25,105 bases of DNA from Fen-7 sp041494285. GTDB lineage: Archaea > Halobacteriota > Methanosarcinia > Methanotrichales > Methanotrichaceae. Below are positions 1 through 7,540 of this stretch, in pieces (within the stretch, counting starts at the first letter, position 1; every line of letters begins with the position of its first letter). The stretch covers positions 1 to 25,105 of the forward strand of contig JBGQAL010000019.1 in the NCBI GenBank assembly GCA_041494285.1. The letters are read 5' to 3'. The position numbers and the translations under genes were made by a program. The notes under the pieces were generated by a model. That model was not told the origin of the DNA. It was given only the letters and a program-made list of their open reading frames with translations, and searched no databases.

Positions 1-197
1 ATGAACAACGACCTGAGCATCACAATCACATCGATGTTCGGACGTCCGCCACGCTCGGTATTGTTATTGAATAAAACATCGAGTTTTGGCCTAAAATTTT
101 CCCAGTTTATTCTATTTCCGATCTCTACCAGCTTGTCTCCCTGTTCTTTGATGTGCTCATACTCCTGGCGAATGGCAAAATCGGTAAGGTTCCTCAT
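1..197 (-). CDS. IS5-like transposase, N-terminal part (runs off the window)
   Basis: Read on the minus strand from ATG at 197 the frame is open to the window edge (65 codons). The protein starts MRNLTDFAIRQEYEHIK and goes on through NRINWENFRPKL and GGRPNIDVIVMLRSLF. This is the N-terminal (DUF772-type) region of IS5/IS1182-like DDE transposases: the W-x-x-F motif, then G-R-P-x-x-D-x-x-x-x-L-R. The catalytic DDE core lies outside the window, so I cannot tell whether the element is intact. An AT-rich stretch at about 218-232 could hold its promoter. I did not find a terminal inverted repeat between 198 and 300. Family call is from motif recognition. Confidence 0.75.
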   Translation of the reverse strand, partial: MRNLTDFAIRQEYEHIKEQGDKLVEIGNRINWENFRPKLDVLFNNNTERGGRPNIDVIVMLRSLF

Positions 198-568
198 ACA
201 TGATTATATGATATTAATAGTATTTATAATTTACGATTAAATTGGGTTTTTCGGAATTCTCAGTAATAAATTAGCTAATCAATCACCATGTTGGGTCAAA
301 CCCCTCTGAGCGACTCCCATGAAACAATATATGGCTCTTCGCTATTTCCTGTGGGTAACCTAATGATAGCGATTAGAGATCATCATGATATAATAGCCTG
401 CTATTGGTTTGACCTATGTCGATTGATAGTGATCATGTGGATTGCCGACAATCATGCAGTTGCTACTATCAGGACCCTGACGCAATAGTCCCCAGATTTA
501 CCCATAAAAAACAGCGAGGAGCCCAATATATGCAATTTATCTCTTCTATAAATAGATCAAAATTGCCT
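198..568. other. Gene-poor AT-rich spacer between transposase and trpC
   Basis: This stretch carries no convincing coding region. The short open frames in it have no ribosome-binding site and no recognisable motif. It must contain the promoter side of the leftward transposase and the 3' side of the leftward trp operon. After the trpC stop (569-571) the minus strand reads through T-rich tracts at about 540-568, suiting an archaeal U-rich terminator, but there is no strong hairpin. Confidence 0.4.
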
Positions 569-1285
569 TTAAAAATAGTTAATCTCCCCCAGCCTCTCCG
601 GCCTCTCCATCAGCGCCGTCCCCACCAGCAGCGCATCAGCCCCTGCTCCCATCATCCTTCCGGCATCTTCTCTGCTGTTAACCCCACTCTCCGCCACTAG
701 GAACACGCCCGCATCTTTGGCCACAGGCGCCAGGCGCTCGAAAGTGCCCAGGTCGATTTGAAGCGTTTTTAGGTTTCTATTATTTATGCCTATGATTTTG
801 GCATCCGTTTTGAGGGCTCTTTCAAGCTCCTCTCGGATATGCACCTCGACCAGCGGCTCCATTCCCAGAGACCTGGCATGATCGATGAAACGAACTAGAT
901 CGATGTCCAAAGAAGCGATTAGCAGCACCAGGTCGGCCTGCACCTCTTGAAACTGACCTTCATCGAAGATGAAATCCTTTCTTAGAACCGGCAGGCCGGT
1001 CTCCCTGGCGATTCCCACATTCTCCAGGGAGCCCATGAAATGAGTAGGCTCTGTCAAAACCGAAATAGCGCAGGCGTCATTCTCGGCGTAGAGCCCGGCA
1101 TATCTGGCAACTTCTTCAGAAGACAAAGGTCGGCCCAGGACTTTGGGCTTAATCTCCGCTATGATAGGAGTCTTGCCCTTGCTTCGAATGGCATCCGCTG
1201 AAGCGATCAAATCCCGGCCTTTGCCCGGCTTCCAGGTCCCTGCCTGGAAACCGCGCCTCTTGGAGGATTCCAGGATTCCCTCAAT
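569..1285 (-). CDS. trpC: Indole-3-glycerol-phosphate synthase
   Basis: Converts carboxyphenylaminodeoxyribulose phosphate to indole-3-glycerol phosphate in tryptophan synthesis; a cytosolic TIM barrel. Family motifs seen: PIIAEIKP (first catalytic Lys), LRKDFIFDE (second Lys), GINNRNL and VAESGVNS, ending in the phosphate-binding GADALLVG. The first TTG (1210) would remove the usual N-terminal helix. The frame stays open upstream and encodes a good family-like start, IEGILESSKRRGF. I therefore place the start at an ATT (1283-1285) whose A is the last base of the trpG stop (TGATT), the geometry of a TGATG coupling with ATT for ATG. That gives 238 residues, normal for archaeal enzymes. The start is inference; the gene identity is secure. 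Last gene of the trpDFEGC operon. Confidence 0.93.
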   Translation of the reverse strand: MEGILESSKRRGFQAGTWKPGKGRDLIASADAIRSKGKTPIIAEIKPKVLGRPLSSEEVARYAGLYAENDACAISVLTEPTHFMGSLENVGIARETGLPVLRKDFIFDEGQFQEVQADLVLLIASLDIDLVRFIDHARSLGMEPLVEVHIREELERALKTDAKIIGINNRNLKTLQIDLGTFERLAPVAKDAGVFLVAESGVNSREDAGRMMGAGADALLVGTALMERPERLGEINYF

Positions 1286-1869
1286 CAGGGAGTGTATCCT
1301 ACCACGTCCTCGATCCAGTTTGAGATTATCTTCTTGCCCTGAGGCGTCAGCACCGACTCAGGATGGAACTGCAATCCGTTGGCGGGCAGGGTCTTATGCC
1401 TTAAGCCCATCACGACCCCATCGGATGTCTGGGCCGAGATCTCCAGAGGCGGAGCCAGCTTTTCCACAGCCAGGGAGTGGTATCGTCCTCCGACCAGCGG
1501 GTTCTCTATGCCTCGGAAGATCCCTCGACCGTCGTGCTTTATCTGCGATGTCTTGCCGTGCAGCGGCTTTGTGTGAGCTATTGTTCCGCCGTAGGCCAGG
1601 TTCATGGCCTGGTGCCCAAGGCATACGCCAAGGATGGGAGTAGTGCTGAACCGCTTTATGATCTCCAGGCAGCTTCCTATGTCCCGTGGGTTGGCGGGGT
1701 GGCCAGGCCCTGGAGAGATCACTATCCCGAGGGGCTCCATGACCTTGATCTCCTGGAGGGTTATGCTGTTGGAGTGAACCTCCGTCTCGGAATAGAACTG
1801 TGAGACGTAGTCCACCAGGTTCCAGACGAAAGAGTCCTGGTTGTCCACAAACAGGATGGTTCGCTTCAT
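1285..1869 (-). CDS. trpG: Anthranilate synthase, glutamine amidotransferase subunit
   Basis: Supplies ammonia from glutamine to TrpE for anthranilate formation. It is a class I glutamine amidotransferase of 194 residues. The catalytic triad is visible: Cys83 in GVCLGHQ, and His169 and Glu171 in FHPES. The N-terminal DNQDSFVWNLV and the oxyanion-loop SPGPGHP are typical of TrpG/PabA. The ATG at 1869 lies in an ATGA overlap with the trpE stop, so translation is probably coupled and the two subunits made in equal amounts. TrpG and PabA cannot be told apart by sequence alone; operon position makes it TrpG. Confidence 0.95.
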   Translation of the reverse strand: MKRTILFVDNQDSFVWNLVDYVSQFYSETEVHSNSITLQEIKVMEPLGIVISPGPGHPANPRDIGSCLEIIKRFSTTPILGVCLGHQAMNLAYGGTIAHTKPLHGKTSQIKHDGRGIFRGIENPLVGGRYHSLAVEKLAPPLEISAQTSDGVVMGLRHKTLPANGLQFHPESVLTPQGKKIISNWIEDVVGYTP

Positions 1870-3332
1870 ACTTCCACCCCTAGGGCTCGCTTCATGGCAG
1901 CCATCTTCCTCTCAGTCTCCAGGTACTCCTTGTATGGATCTGAGTCGGCCACGATACCCGCTCCTGCCTGGACCGTGGCAACGCCGTCCTGGACCAGGAC
2001 GGACCGGATGGCTATGGCGAAGTCGGAGCTTCCGTCCACAGAAAAGTAGCCTATCCCGCCACCGTATATTCCGCGGGGCTCAGTCTCCAGGTCGTCGATG
2101 ATCTCCATGGCCCGCAGCTTTGGCGCACCTGAAAGAGTACCCGCTGGGAAGACAGACCTAGCAGCGTCGAACATATCGCACCCTTCGCGGAGGTCTCCGA
2201 CAACTGTCGTCTCTATGTGCTGGAGGTGAGAGTACTTCAGGACGGACATGAAGTCCTCCACCTGGACTGTGCCCGATTTACAGACGGCGCGGACGTCGTT
2301 CCTGCCAAGGTCGACGAGCATTACGTGCTCCGCCCTCTCTTTCTCGTCGCTTAGCATTATTTTGGCATAGGAGTCATCTTCCGCTTTGGTCCTTCCTCGG
2401 GGGCAGGTTCCAGCGATGGGGTTTACTTTGAGTTTGCGGTCGTAGGTGTTGAAAAGCGTCTCCGGGGAAGCTCCCACTATGGCCAGGTCGCCGAACTCGA
2501 AGATGTAGGTGTAGGGGCTGGGATTAATAGACCGCAGCCGCCGGTAAAGGGCCACAGGATCGGAACACTTGATCTTCGTTGACCTAGCCAGGACCACCTG
2601 AAATATGTCCCCGTCTGTTATGTGCACTTTTGCTCTCTGGACCGCTTTCTGGTAAGTCTCGGGGTCGCCGGCACTGAGGACCTCGCCTTTTAGCTCTCCC
2701 GCCTCGGAATCGGCCGGGTCGATGCCGCCGATGTTCTCGATGAGGTTGACCTTGGCTCCAGGCAGGATGGGGGCCACAGTGAAGTACACCTTTCTCATGA
2801 GATGGTCGAAGATGAAGGTGCTCTCGGCTATGATGAACTGGGCATCGGGCTGGCCAGAAACTGATTTTCTTCCCAGCCGCTCCTTAACAAGATCATAGGC
2901 CAGATAGCCTATGCCTCCGCCGGTGAAGACCTGCCTGCCGAAGCTATTGGGCATTCCAGAGCTGCTCGGAATGGCTGCCCTCAGCGCATCGAAGATGTCT
3001 TTGCCCTCTTTGATATCTCCGCAGAGGCTGGACCCCTTCTCCTTTATGTCCACGCAACTGGACAACCGCTCCAGCATGGAGCTTCGGCCTCCATTGAAGA
3101 ATTCCATGTTGAGGAATCTGTTCTTGACAGTGACCATGGCGGAGGGCTCTGCTCCGACGAAAGAGAAGCGAGCCTTCTGGCCTGATTTCTCCACCGACTC
3201 AAGAAGGTAGGGGTACCTTCTGTCCCTCAACGCCAGGTAAAGAGAAAAGGGTGCATCCACGCTGACCTTATCCGACACGTCCACGAAGATGGGCGAAGCC
3301 GGGCTCACTTCTTGGCTTAAGACTGCCGACAT
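1866..3332 (-). CDS. trpE: Anthranilate synthase, chorismate-binding subunit
   Basis: Converts chorismate and ammonia to anthranilate, the committed step to tryptophan, in complex with TrpG. It has 488 residues, a normal length. The N-terminal domain carries LLES (residues 43-46), the element that in the family helps bind tryptophan for feedback inhibition, so the enzyme is probably end-product regulated. The C-terminal chorismate-binding domain shows INPSPYTYIFEF, GRNDVRAV, FPAGTLSGAPKLRAMEIID and QAGAGIVADSDP. The ATG start overlaps the end of trpF by 16 bases, and the stop overlaps the trpG start as ATGA. No disruption seen. Confidence 0.96.
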   Translation of the reverse strand: MSAVLSQEVSPASPIFVDVSDKVSVDAPFSLYLALRDRRYPYLLESVEKSGQKARFSFVGAEPSAMVTVKNRFLNMEFFNGGRSSMLERLSSCVDIKEKGSSLCGDIKEGKDIFDALRAAIPSSSGMPNSFGRQVFTGGGIGYLAYDLVKERLGRKSVSGQPDAQFIIAESTFIFDHLMRKVYFTVAPILPGAKVNLIENIGGIDPADSEAGELKGEVLSAGDPETYQKAVQRAKVHITDGDIFQVVLARSTKIKCSDPVALYRRLRSINPSPYTYIFEFGDLAIVGASPETLFNTYDRKLKVNPIAGTCPRGRTKAEDDSYAKIMLSDEKERAEHVMLVDLGRNDVRAVCKSGTVQVEDFMSVLKYSHLQHIETTVVGDLREGCDMFDAARSVFPAGTLSGAPKLRAMEIIDDLETEPRGIYGGGIGYFSVDGSSDFAIAIRSVLVQDGVATVQAGAGIVADSDPYKEYLETERKMAAMKRALGVEV

Positions 3333-3946
3333 GACCTGACCTCCCTGACAAAGGACTCTATCTTCTCCAGGTCCTTTCTTCCTGCGGTCTCAACGCCGCT
3401 GGAGACATCCACTGCATAGGGCTTTACCGTTCTGATCGCCTCTCCGACGTTTGATGGGTTTAAACCGCCGGCCAGGATGACGGGGACTCGGAGGTCCCTG
3501 GCCAGGCTTGCGCTGACCAACCAGTCATGGACAGCGCCCGTTCCGCCCAGCTTTCCGTCCTTCAATGTGTCTAGGAGGACGGCATCGGCCGCTCCAGCCA
3601 TGCGGTGAGCCTCAACGCCTGGAGGCACTGCTGCAATTACCCTCTGGTGCACTCGCTTCTTCAGTTCCTTGATCTCCTCAGGCTCAAGTGTCCCATGGAC
3701 CTGGAGGAGATCGGCTCCAGTCTTCTGGGCCAGGAGCACTGCTTCCTCTGGGCTGTTAGGAGCGATTACGACGACGCTTTTGGTAAAGACTGGCACCCTT
3801 TTAATCAGCTCCCTGGCATCTTCGGCGGATATTCTGTGGCGCGATCCCTCCACCTCGACGATGAAACCCACTGCGTCAGCACCTCTCGAGATGGCACAAT
3901 CGAGATCCTTTTCGTTCATTATTCCACAGATCTTTACCCTGGTCAC
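3317..3946 (-). CDS. trpF: Phosphoribosylanthranilate isomerase
   Basis: Catalyses the Amadori rearrangement of phosphoribosylanthranilate to CdRP, a TIM-barrel step between TrpD and TrpC. It has 209 residues. The general-base Cys7 sits in VKICG, the general-acid Asp in AVLLDT, and the phosphate loops in VILAGGLNPSNV and VDVSSGVE, all expected for TrpF. Its ATG overlaps the trpD stop (ATGA), and its 3' end overlaps trpE by 16 bases. The product is free-standing, not fused to TrpC as in enteric bacteria. Confidence 0.95.
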   Translation of the reverse strand: MTRVKICGIMNEKDLDCAISRGADAVGFIVEVEGSRHRISAEDARELIKRVPVFTKSVVVIAPNSPEEAVLLAQKTGADLLQVHGTLEPEEIKELKKRVHQRVIAAVPPGVEAHRMAGAADAVLLDTLKDGKLGGTGAVHDWLVSASLARDLRVPVILAGGLNPSNVGEAIRTVKPYAVDVSSGVETAGRKDLEKIESFVREVRSCRQS

Positions 3947-4968
3947 AGGAACCGCTCCAGCTTATCGGGCTCTCCGTTCAACTTCACCATTCGTTCCAGA
4001 AGGCTCAGCGCCTTTCCGGAATCAAGGGACTCCTCGGCCAAACGTGCTCCTTCCTTTATGGACGCCGCTCTGCCCGAGACGTACAGGGCCGCTCCTGAGT
4101 TTATGGCTACGATGTCCCTGGCTGGGGACCTCTGGCCCTTCAACACTCCCACCATCTTTTCGGCATTCTCGAAGGGCATCCCTCCGGCTATCTCCTCCGG
4201 CTTGACCTTTGGATAGCCCAGGTCCTCTGGATTTAGGCGGTAGCTTTTAATTGAACCATTCTTCAGCTCTGAGACAGTTGTCTCGCCGGTGTTGGTTATC
4301 TCGTCCAGGCCGCTTCCGTGGACCACCAGGGCACGCTCGGAGCCCAGGATGTTGAGGACGTTGGCCAGCTTCTCGCAGAGCCGGGGATCGTAGACGCCCA
4401 TTACCTGGGCCTTGGCACCTGCGGGGTTGGTCAGGGGCCCCAGGATGTTGAAGACGGTGCGCATGCCAAGCTCGCGTCTGAGCTGGCCAACGCGCTTCAT
4501 TGCCGGATGAAACAGCGGGGCCAGCATGAAGCCTATCCCCAGGGTCTCTATGGCCGTCTGGACCTGTTCGGGCTGGGGGGAGATGTTGATGCCCAGCTCC
4601 GCTAGAACGTTTGCACTTCCACATTTAGAGCTGACTGCATAGTTTCCGTGCTTGGCAACGGGAACGCTGCAGGAGGCGGTGACGATTGCCGCTGCTGTGC
4701 TGACATTGATTGTGTTGGAGGCGTCTCCACCAGTGCCGCAGGTGTCAACAAGGGTGCCCTGGACTTTGGGGTTGATTCTGACTGCTGAGTTTCTCATCTT
4801 CTTTGCCAGGCCCGCTATCTCTGATACCGACTCGCCTTTCATCCGAAGGGCTATTAGCAGCGCCCCGATCTGGGCGTCTGTGAACCCGTTGAAGATCTCG
4901 CCCATGAGGGCCTCGGCCTCATCGACACTCAGGTCGCGGCCGTTAACGATCTGCTGCAAGTAATTCAT
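3943..4968 (-). CDS. trpD: Anthranilate phosphoribosyltransferase
   Basis: Transfers phosphoribosyl from PRPP to anthranilate. It has 341 residues, the usual length. Family signatures are the PRPP-binding DTCGTGGDASNTINVST (near residues 74-90), KHGNYAVSSKCGSANVLAELG, and RTVFNILGPLTNP. It is the first gene of the leftward trp operon. The ATG at 4968 is preceded by GGTGATCA, almost the full complement of the 16S anti-Shine-Dalgarno, so the start is well supported. A TATA box lies about 55 bases upstream. trpF follows with an ATGA overlap. Confidence 0.96.
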   Translation of the reverse strand: MNYLQQIVNGRDLSVDEAEALMGEIFNGFTDAQIGALLIALRMKGESVSEIAGLAKKMRNSAVRINPKVQGTLVDTCGTGGDASNTINVSTAAAIVTASCSVPVAKHGNYAVSSKCGSANVLAELGINISPQPEQVQTAIETLGIGFMLAPLFHPAMKRVGQLRRELGMRTVFNILGPLTNPAGAKAQVMGVYDPRLCEKLANVLNILGSERALVVHGSGLDEITNTGETTVSELKNGSIKSYRLNPEDLGYPKVKPEEIAGGMPFENAEKMVGVLKGQRSPARDIVAINSGAALYVSGRAASIKEGARLAEESLDSGKALSLLERMVKLNGEPDKLERFL

Positions 4969-5016
4969 GTGATCACCAGTTCTAATGTATAACTTTGTAC
5001 TTTATTGGACTAAAGA

Positions 5017-5035
5017 ATACATTATATATAAGATT
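5017..5035 (-). promoter_or_regulatory. Probable trp operon promoter (TATA box)
   Basis: On the minus strand this reads as an uninterrupted TTATATATAATG element upstream of trpD. It would place transcription start near 4998 and leave a leader of about 30 bases before the GGTGATCA ribosome-binding site. An 8-bp perfect inverted repeat (4983-4990 and 5017-5024) has one arm overlapping this TATA box, so it may be an operator. The TATA call is from sequence only. Confidence 0.6.
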
Positions 5036-5220
5036 TACGCATTGAAGAACAGTAATCTCCAATTTGCGAGCTGGAGTGAAAGGGAAAATAGAAGCGAGCT
5101 GTAATCATGGAGCGCTGATAGTGGGGCTGATCGATCCCAATCCGCCCTTTTATACGTAATGGTTCGCTAAGATGGCGACAATTCAACTTCCCAGAACCTG
5201 TGAGAATCAACCTCCAAGAG
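5036..5220. other. Spacer between divergent trp and mntA-hepT operons
   Basis: No convincing gene. A 62-codon minus-strand frame here lacks a ribosome-binding site and family motifs. The region separates two divergent promoters, trp to the left and mntA-hepT to the right. Confidence 0.4.
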
Positions 5221-5241
5221 ATATTTATTTAAGTTTATACC
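5221..5241 (+). promoter_or_regulatory. Probable promoter of mntA-hepT
   Basis: An AT-rich block with two TATA-like elements, TTTATTTAAG and TTTATACC, about 95-110 bases before the proposed mntA start. The leader that follows has a small hairpin (AGAGC/GCTCT, about 5255-5270). Evidence is composition and position only. Confidence 0.4.
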
Positions 5242-5334
5242 ATAAAAGAAAGACAAGAGCAGGAAAGCTCTCTTCATTGAGTGCAAAGTCTAGGATAAAA
5301 AATCGGTGGCAAGATTAATTGCGAGAGTGAAATC

Positions 5335-5739
5335 ATATCCGTCAAATCTAGCGTAGATAACGAGAAAGTCGAAAGAGCGATCGAGAAGATCAGGGCCCTT
5401 GGCGGCCAAAGAGTCAGGTTCATCATCCTCTATGGCTCGGCATCCGAGGATAGAATGAGGGCAAGCTCAGACATCGATATCTGCGTATACTACGATGATG
5501 AAGCTGACCATGCATCTGAGTTCAGGCTCAAGGTCCTCACGGAGCTCTTCGAAGATATCTATGACATCAAGATCTTCCAGCAGATGCCGGTTTATGCCCG
5601 AGTAGATGTTTTCAAGGGAAAGGTCCTGTACTGCGATGACCGTCGATTCCTGTACGACAAAGCCTACGAGACCATAAAAGAGTTCGATGCCTTCAAGCCC
5701 AAATACTACGATTATATCGGAGCAGAACCCATCAGATGA
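5335..5739 (+). CDS. mntA: MntA-like nucleotidyltransferase antitoxin
   Basis: Minimal nucleotidyltransferase of the MntA/HepT (type VII) family. In characterised systems the antitoxin AMPylates the HepT toxin on a tyrosine. The active-site signature GSX10DXD is intact: Gly34-Ser35, then Asp46 and Asp48, inside FIILYGSASEDRM and SSDIDIC. The first ATG (5455) falls after the GS pair and would give a dead protein. The open frame begins after a stop at 5296 and contains no ATG, GTG or TTG before the motif. I place the start at ATA 5335, five bases after GAGAGTGA; ATT 5314 after GGTGG is the alternative. About 134 residues. The start is inference. hepT follows at 24 bases. Confidence 0.8.
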   Translation: MSVKSSVDNEKVERAIEKIRALGGQRVRFIILYGSASEDRMRASSDIDICVYYDDEADHASEFRLKVLTELFEDIYDIKIFQQMPVYARVDVFKGKVLYCDDRRFLYDKAYETIKEFDAFKPKYYDYIGAEPIR

Positions 5740-5763
5740 AACAAGATGGAAAAATGAGGCAAG

Positions 5764-6204
5764 ATGAAAGCGAAGCAGCTTAGAGCGACTCTGATCAGAT
5801 CGAAGCTTACAGAAATTGATGAGAGCGTTGAGCTTGTACGTGAGCACATCCCTGACAGCTTTGAGGATTTCTCAAGGCTTGGTTTGGTCAAGGACGGAAT
5901 CTACAAGAGAATAGAGTTCGCGATAGAGAACGTATTCGACATCTGTGCCATTATTAACTCCGACCTCATGCTGGAGATGCCCGAGAGCGAAGAGGGCATC
6001 GTGGAAAATCTGGCCGATAGAGGCATTCTGAACAAGGAAATGCTGGAAAAGATCAGAAAGATGAAAGGGTTCAGAAACATCGTTGTACATAGGTATGGCA
6101 AGATCGATGATAGAATTGCATACAGCATCCTGAGAACCAACCTCGATGATTTCTACACGTTTACGGAAATGATCGAGGACTTCTTGAAATCCAAAGGCTG
6201 CTAG
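5764..6204 (+). CDS. hepT: HepT-like RNase toxin (DUF86)
   Basis: Helical HEPN-family ribonuclease, the toxin partner of MntA. It has 146 residues. The RX4HXY catalytic/modification motif is complete: Arg104, His109 and Tyr111 in RNIVVHRY; the Tyr is the residue AMPylated in studied members. The upstream helix LVKDGIYKRIEFAIENVFDICAI matches the family. The ATG is preceded by GAGG (5757-5760). Gene order is antitoxin first, toxin second, and both carry intact motifs, so the module may be active. Growth inhibition or phage defence by this copy is inference from the family. Confidence 0.88.
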   Translation: MKAKQLRATLIRSKLTEIDESVELVREHIPDSFEDFSRLGLVKDGIYKRIEFAIENVFDICAIINSDLMLEMPESEEGIVENLADRGILNKEMLEKIRKMKGFRNIVVHRYGKIDDRIAYSILRTNLDDFYTFTEMIEDFLKSKGC

Positions 6205-6211
6205 CTTAGCC

Positions 6212-6243
6212 AGACTGGCGGACCCACTGGGGTTCGGTTTTTT
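6212..6243 (+). terminator. Possible terminator after hepT
   Basis: Just past the hepT stop, a short imperfect stem (ACCC/GGGT around 6222-6234) is followed by TTTTTT at 6238-6243, as expected for archaeal termination at a U-run. The stem is weak. This stretch could equally belong to the right end of the adjoining TnpB element. Confidence 0.35.
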
Positions 6244-6277
6244 CACAGAGCATTTTGCAAATGATCAGCTACCACCA

Positions 6278-6307
6278 GGCTCCTGAGGAACAGCCTCAAG
6301 AGGAGCC
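6278..6307 (-). ncRNA. Strong hairpin at tnpB 3' end, possible omega-RNA scaffold element
   Basis: GGCTCC and TGAGG (6302-6307 and 6294-6298 on the minus strand) pair with CCTCA and GGAGCC (6284-6288 and 6278-6283), giving 11 base pairs, a 5-base loop and one 3-base bulge. It overlaps the tnpB stop codon (6296-6298). In TnpB elements the guide RNA (omega-RNA) is made from the 3' end of tnpB through the element's right end, so position and strength fit. It could instead be a plain terminator hairpin or the transposon-end hairpin. The RNA's ends and guide cannot be fixed from one copy. Confidence 0.4.
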
Positions 6308-7429
6308 CAGTGGTTTGCAGTCCACCCCTTTATGGACCGCATGGGGCTGGCTGACGGCAGCCCAACCTCCCCGAGCCTGCTCGCGAAGGTTAAGAGCGGC
6401 TACGTAGTCCGCGTTGTGCTGGAAGCCGCAGTTCACGCAGCGAAATAGCGCCTGGGTCCGACGGTTGTTCTTGTGGATTGTGCCGCACCTGGGGCAGCGC
6501 TGGGATGTGAAGTCGGGGCTCACGTACACGACGGGAACCCCGGCGTCGGCGCATTTGTAGCTGAGCATGGAGAGCAGCCGGGAGATGGCCCAGCCTCTGA
6601 AGGCCGCAGGATGGTCCTTGCACTTGCAAGGCTTTCCGATGTCGTTGGTCTTGGCCTTTGGCAATCCCTCCAGGGCGATGTACTCGCCATCCTTCAAGGA
6701 TTCGACAAACCGCCTGCTGATCTGGTGAAGCATAGTCCTGGCCCACCGCAACTCTTTCCCGGCCAGCCGTTTGAGCCTCCTCTTGGCTGAGGAGGTGCCT
6801 TTAGTGCCGAGAGATTGCAGATGCGATTCGAAGTGCTCCATGCGGGCCATGAACGGACCGCCGCAGGCCGTGAAGCCGTTGGAACCCACCAGAAGCTTCC
6901 TGATCCCAACGTCCACGCCGACGGCCTGTGCCGCCTCTTTGGGCGGCACGTCGTAGGCGACACAGATCTTCAGGAAGAGCCCGGCCTTGCGCAGGACCAG
7001 GCTGGCGGATTTGACCGGCTTTTCAAGGATCTTGCGCTGGTACTCACCGAGGACCAGCCCGGACTTGACCCGGCCCTTGATGGTGGCGATGGATACAGCG
7101 AAGTCCCTGCTTCTAAGCAGTGAGAAAAGCCGGTCGTCCAGGGCCATAGAGTTCATGCGGAAGGTGTGCAGCTTTTCCTTGTGAAGCCGGTAGGACTCTG
7201 CCACCCTGTTTCTGGCCTGGATGGCAAGATGGGCAGGCAGCTTGAAGATGGCCCTGACCTTCTGGTAGACTAACGCATGCAGAGCTATTGGGTCGAAGCA
7301 GCTCTTCTTGAATGCCACCTGGCTGATGTAGTTGCAGGCGTTCTGGAAGGCATCCACTGTGCCTTTTAGCTTCTCGAAATCCTTCCTGTCCACCAGGACC
7401 TTGCAGACTACGGGGCGAACGACTTGCAG
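6296..7429 (-). CDS. tnpB: TnpB, RNA-guided RuvC nuclease of an IS200/IS605-type element
   Basis: Accessory nuclease of IS605/IS1341 elements, ancestor of Cas12. All RuvC residues are present (numbered from GTG 7393): Asp161 in GVDVGIRKLL, Glu242 in ALEGL and Asp329 in HNADYVAALNL. The zinc finger has Cys300, Cys303, Cys319 and Cys322 (CPRCG and CVNCG). The first usable GTG (7393) cuts off the usual N-terminal strand. The frame continues upstream as QVVRPVVCKVLVDRKDF, so I start at CTG 7427-7429 (377 residues); this start is inference. No tnpA transposase lies nearby, so it is a solitary TnpB. GC-rich relative to the AbiTii gene next door. It converges on hepT. Confidence 0.92.
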   Translation of the reverse strand: MQVVRPVVCKVLVDRKDFEKLKGTVDAFQNACNYISQVAFKKSCFDPIALHALVYQKVRAIFKLPAHLAIQARNRVAESYRLHKEKLHTFRMNSMALDDRLFSLLRSRDFAVSIATIKGRVKSGLVLGEYQRKILEKPVKSASLVLRKAGLFLKICVAYDVPPKEAAQAVGVDVGIRKLLVGSNGFTACGGPFMARMEHFESHLQSLGTKGTSSAKRRLKRLAGKELRWARTMLHQISRRFVESLKDGEYIALEGLPKAKTNDIGKPCKCKDHPAAFRGWAISRLLSMLSYKCADAGVPVVYVSPDFTSQRCPRCGTIHKNNRRTQALFRCVNCGFQHNADYVAALNLREQARGGWAAVSQPHAVHKGVDCKPLGSS

Positions 7430-7540
7430 GGAGATCAGTCCTTTGGAAATGACTGTTGGCTATACAGTAGGCGGTTTTCCATCGTTATAAATTAATCCAA
7501 CGTCTGATAAGACAGAAACTTGCGTACTGTGGAATTCTAT

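Noticed and set aside
1143..1803. Plus-strand frames over the trp genes
   Set aside because: They are antisense shadows of trpC and trpG without ribosome-binding sites or motifs.
5022..5210. 62-codon minus-strand frame between the divergent operons
   Set aside because: No ribosome-binding site, overlaps the trp TATA box, no recognisable motif.
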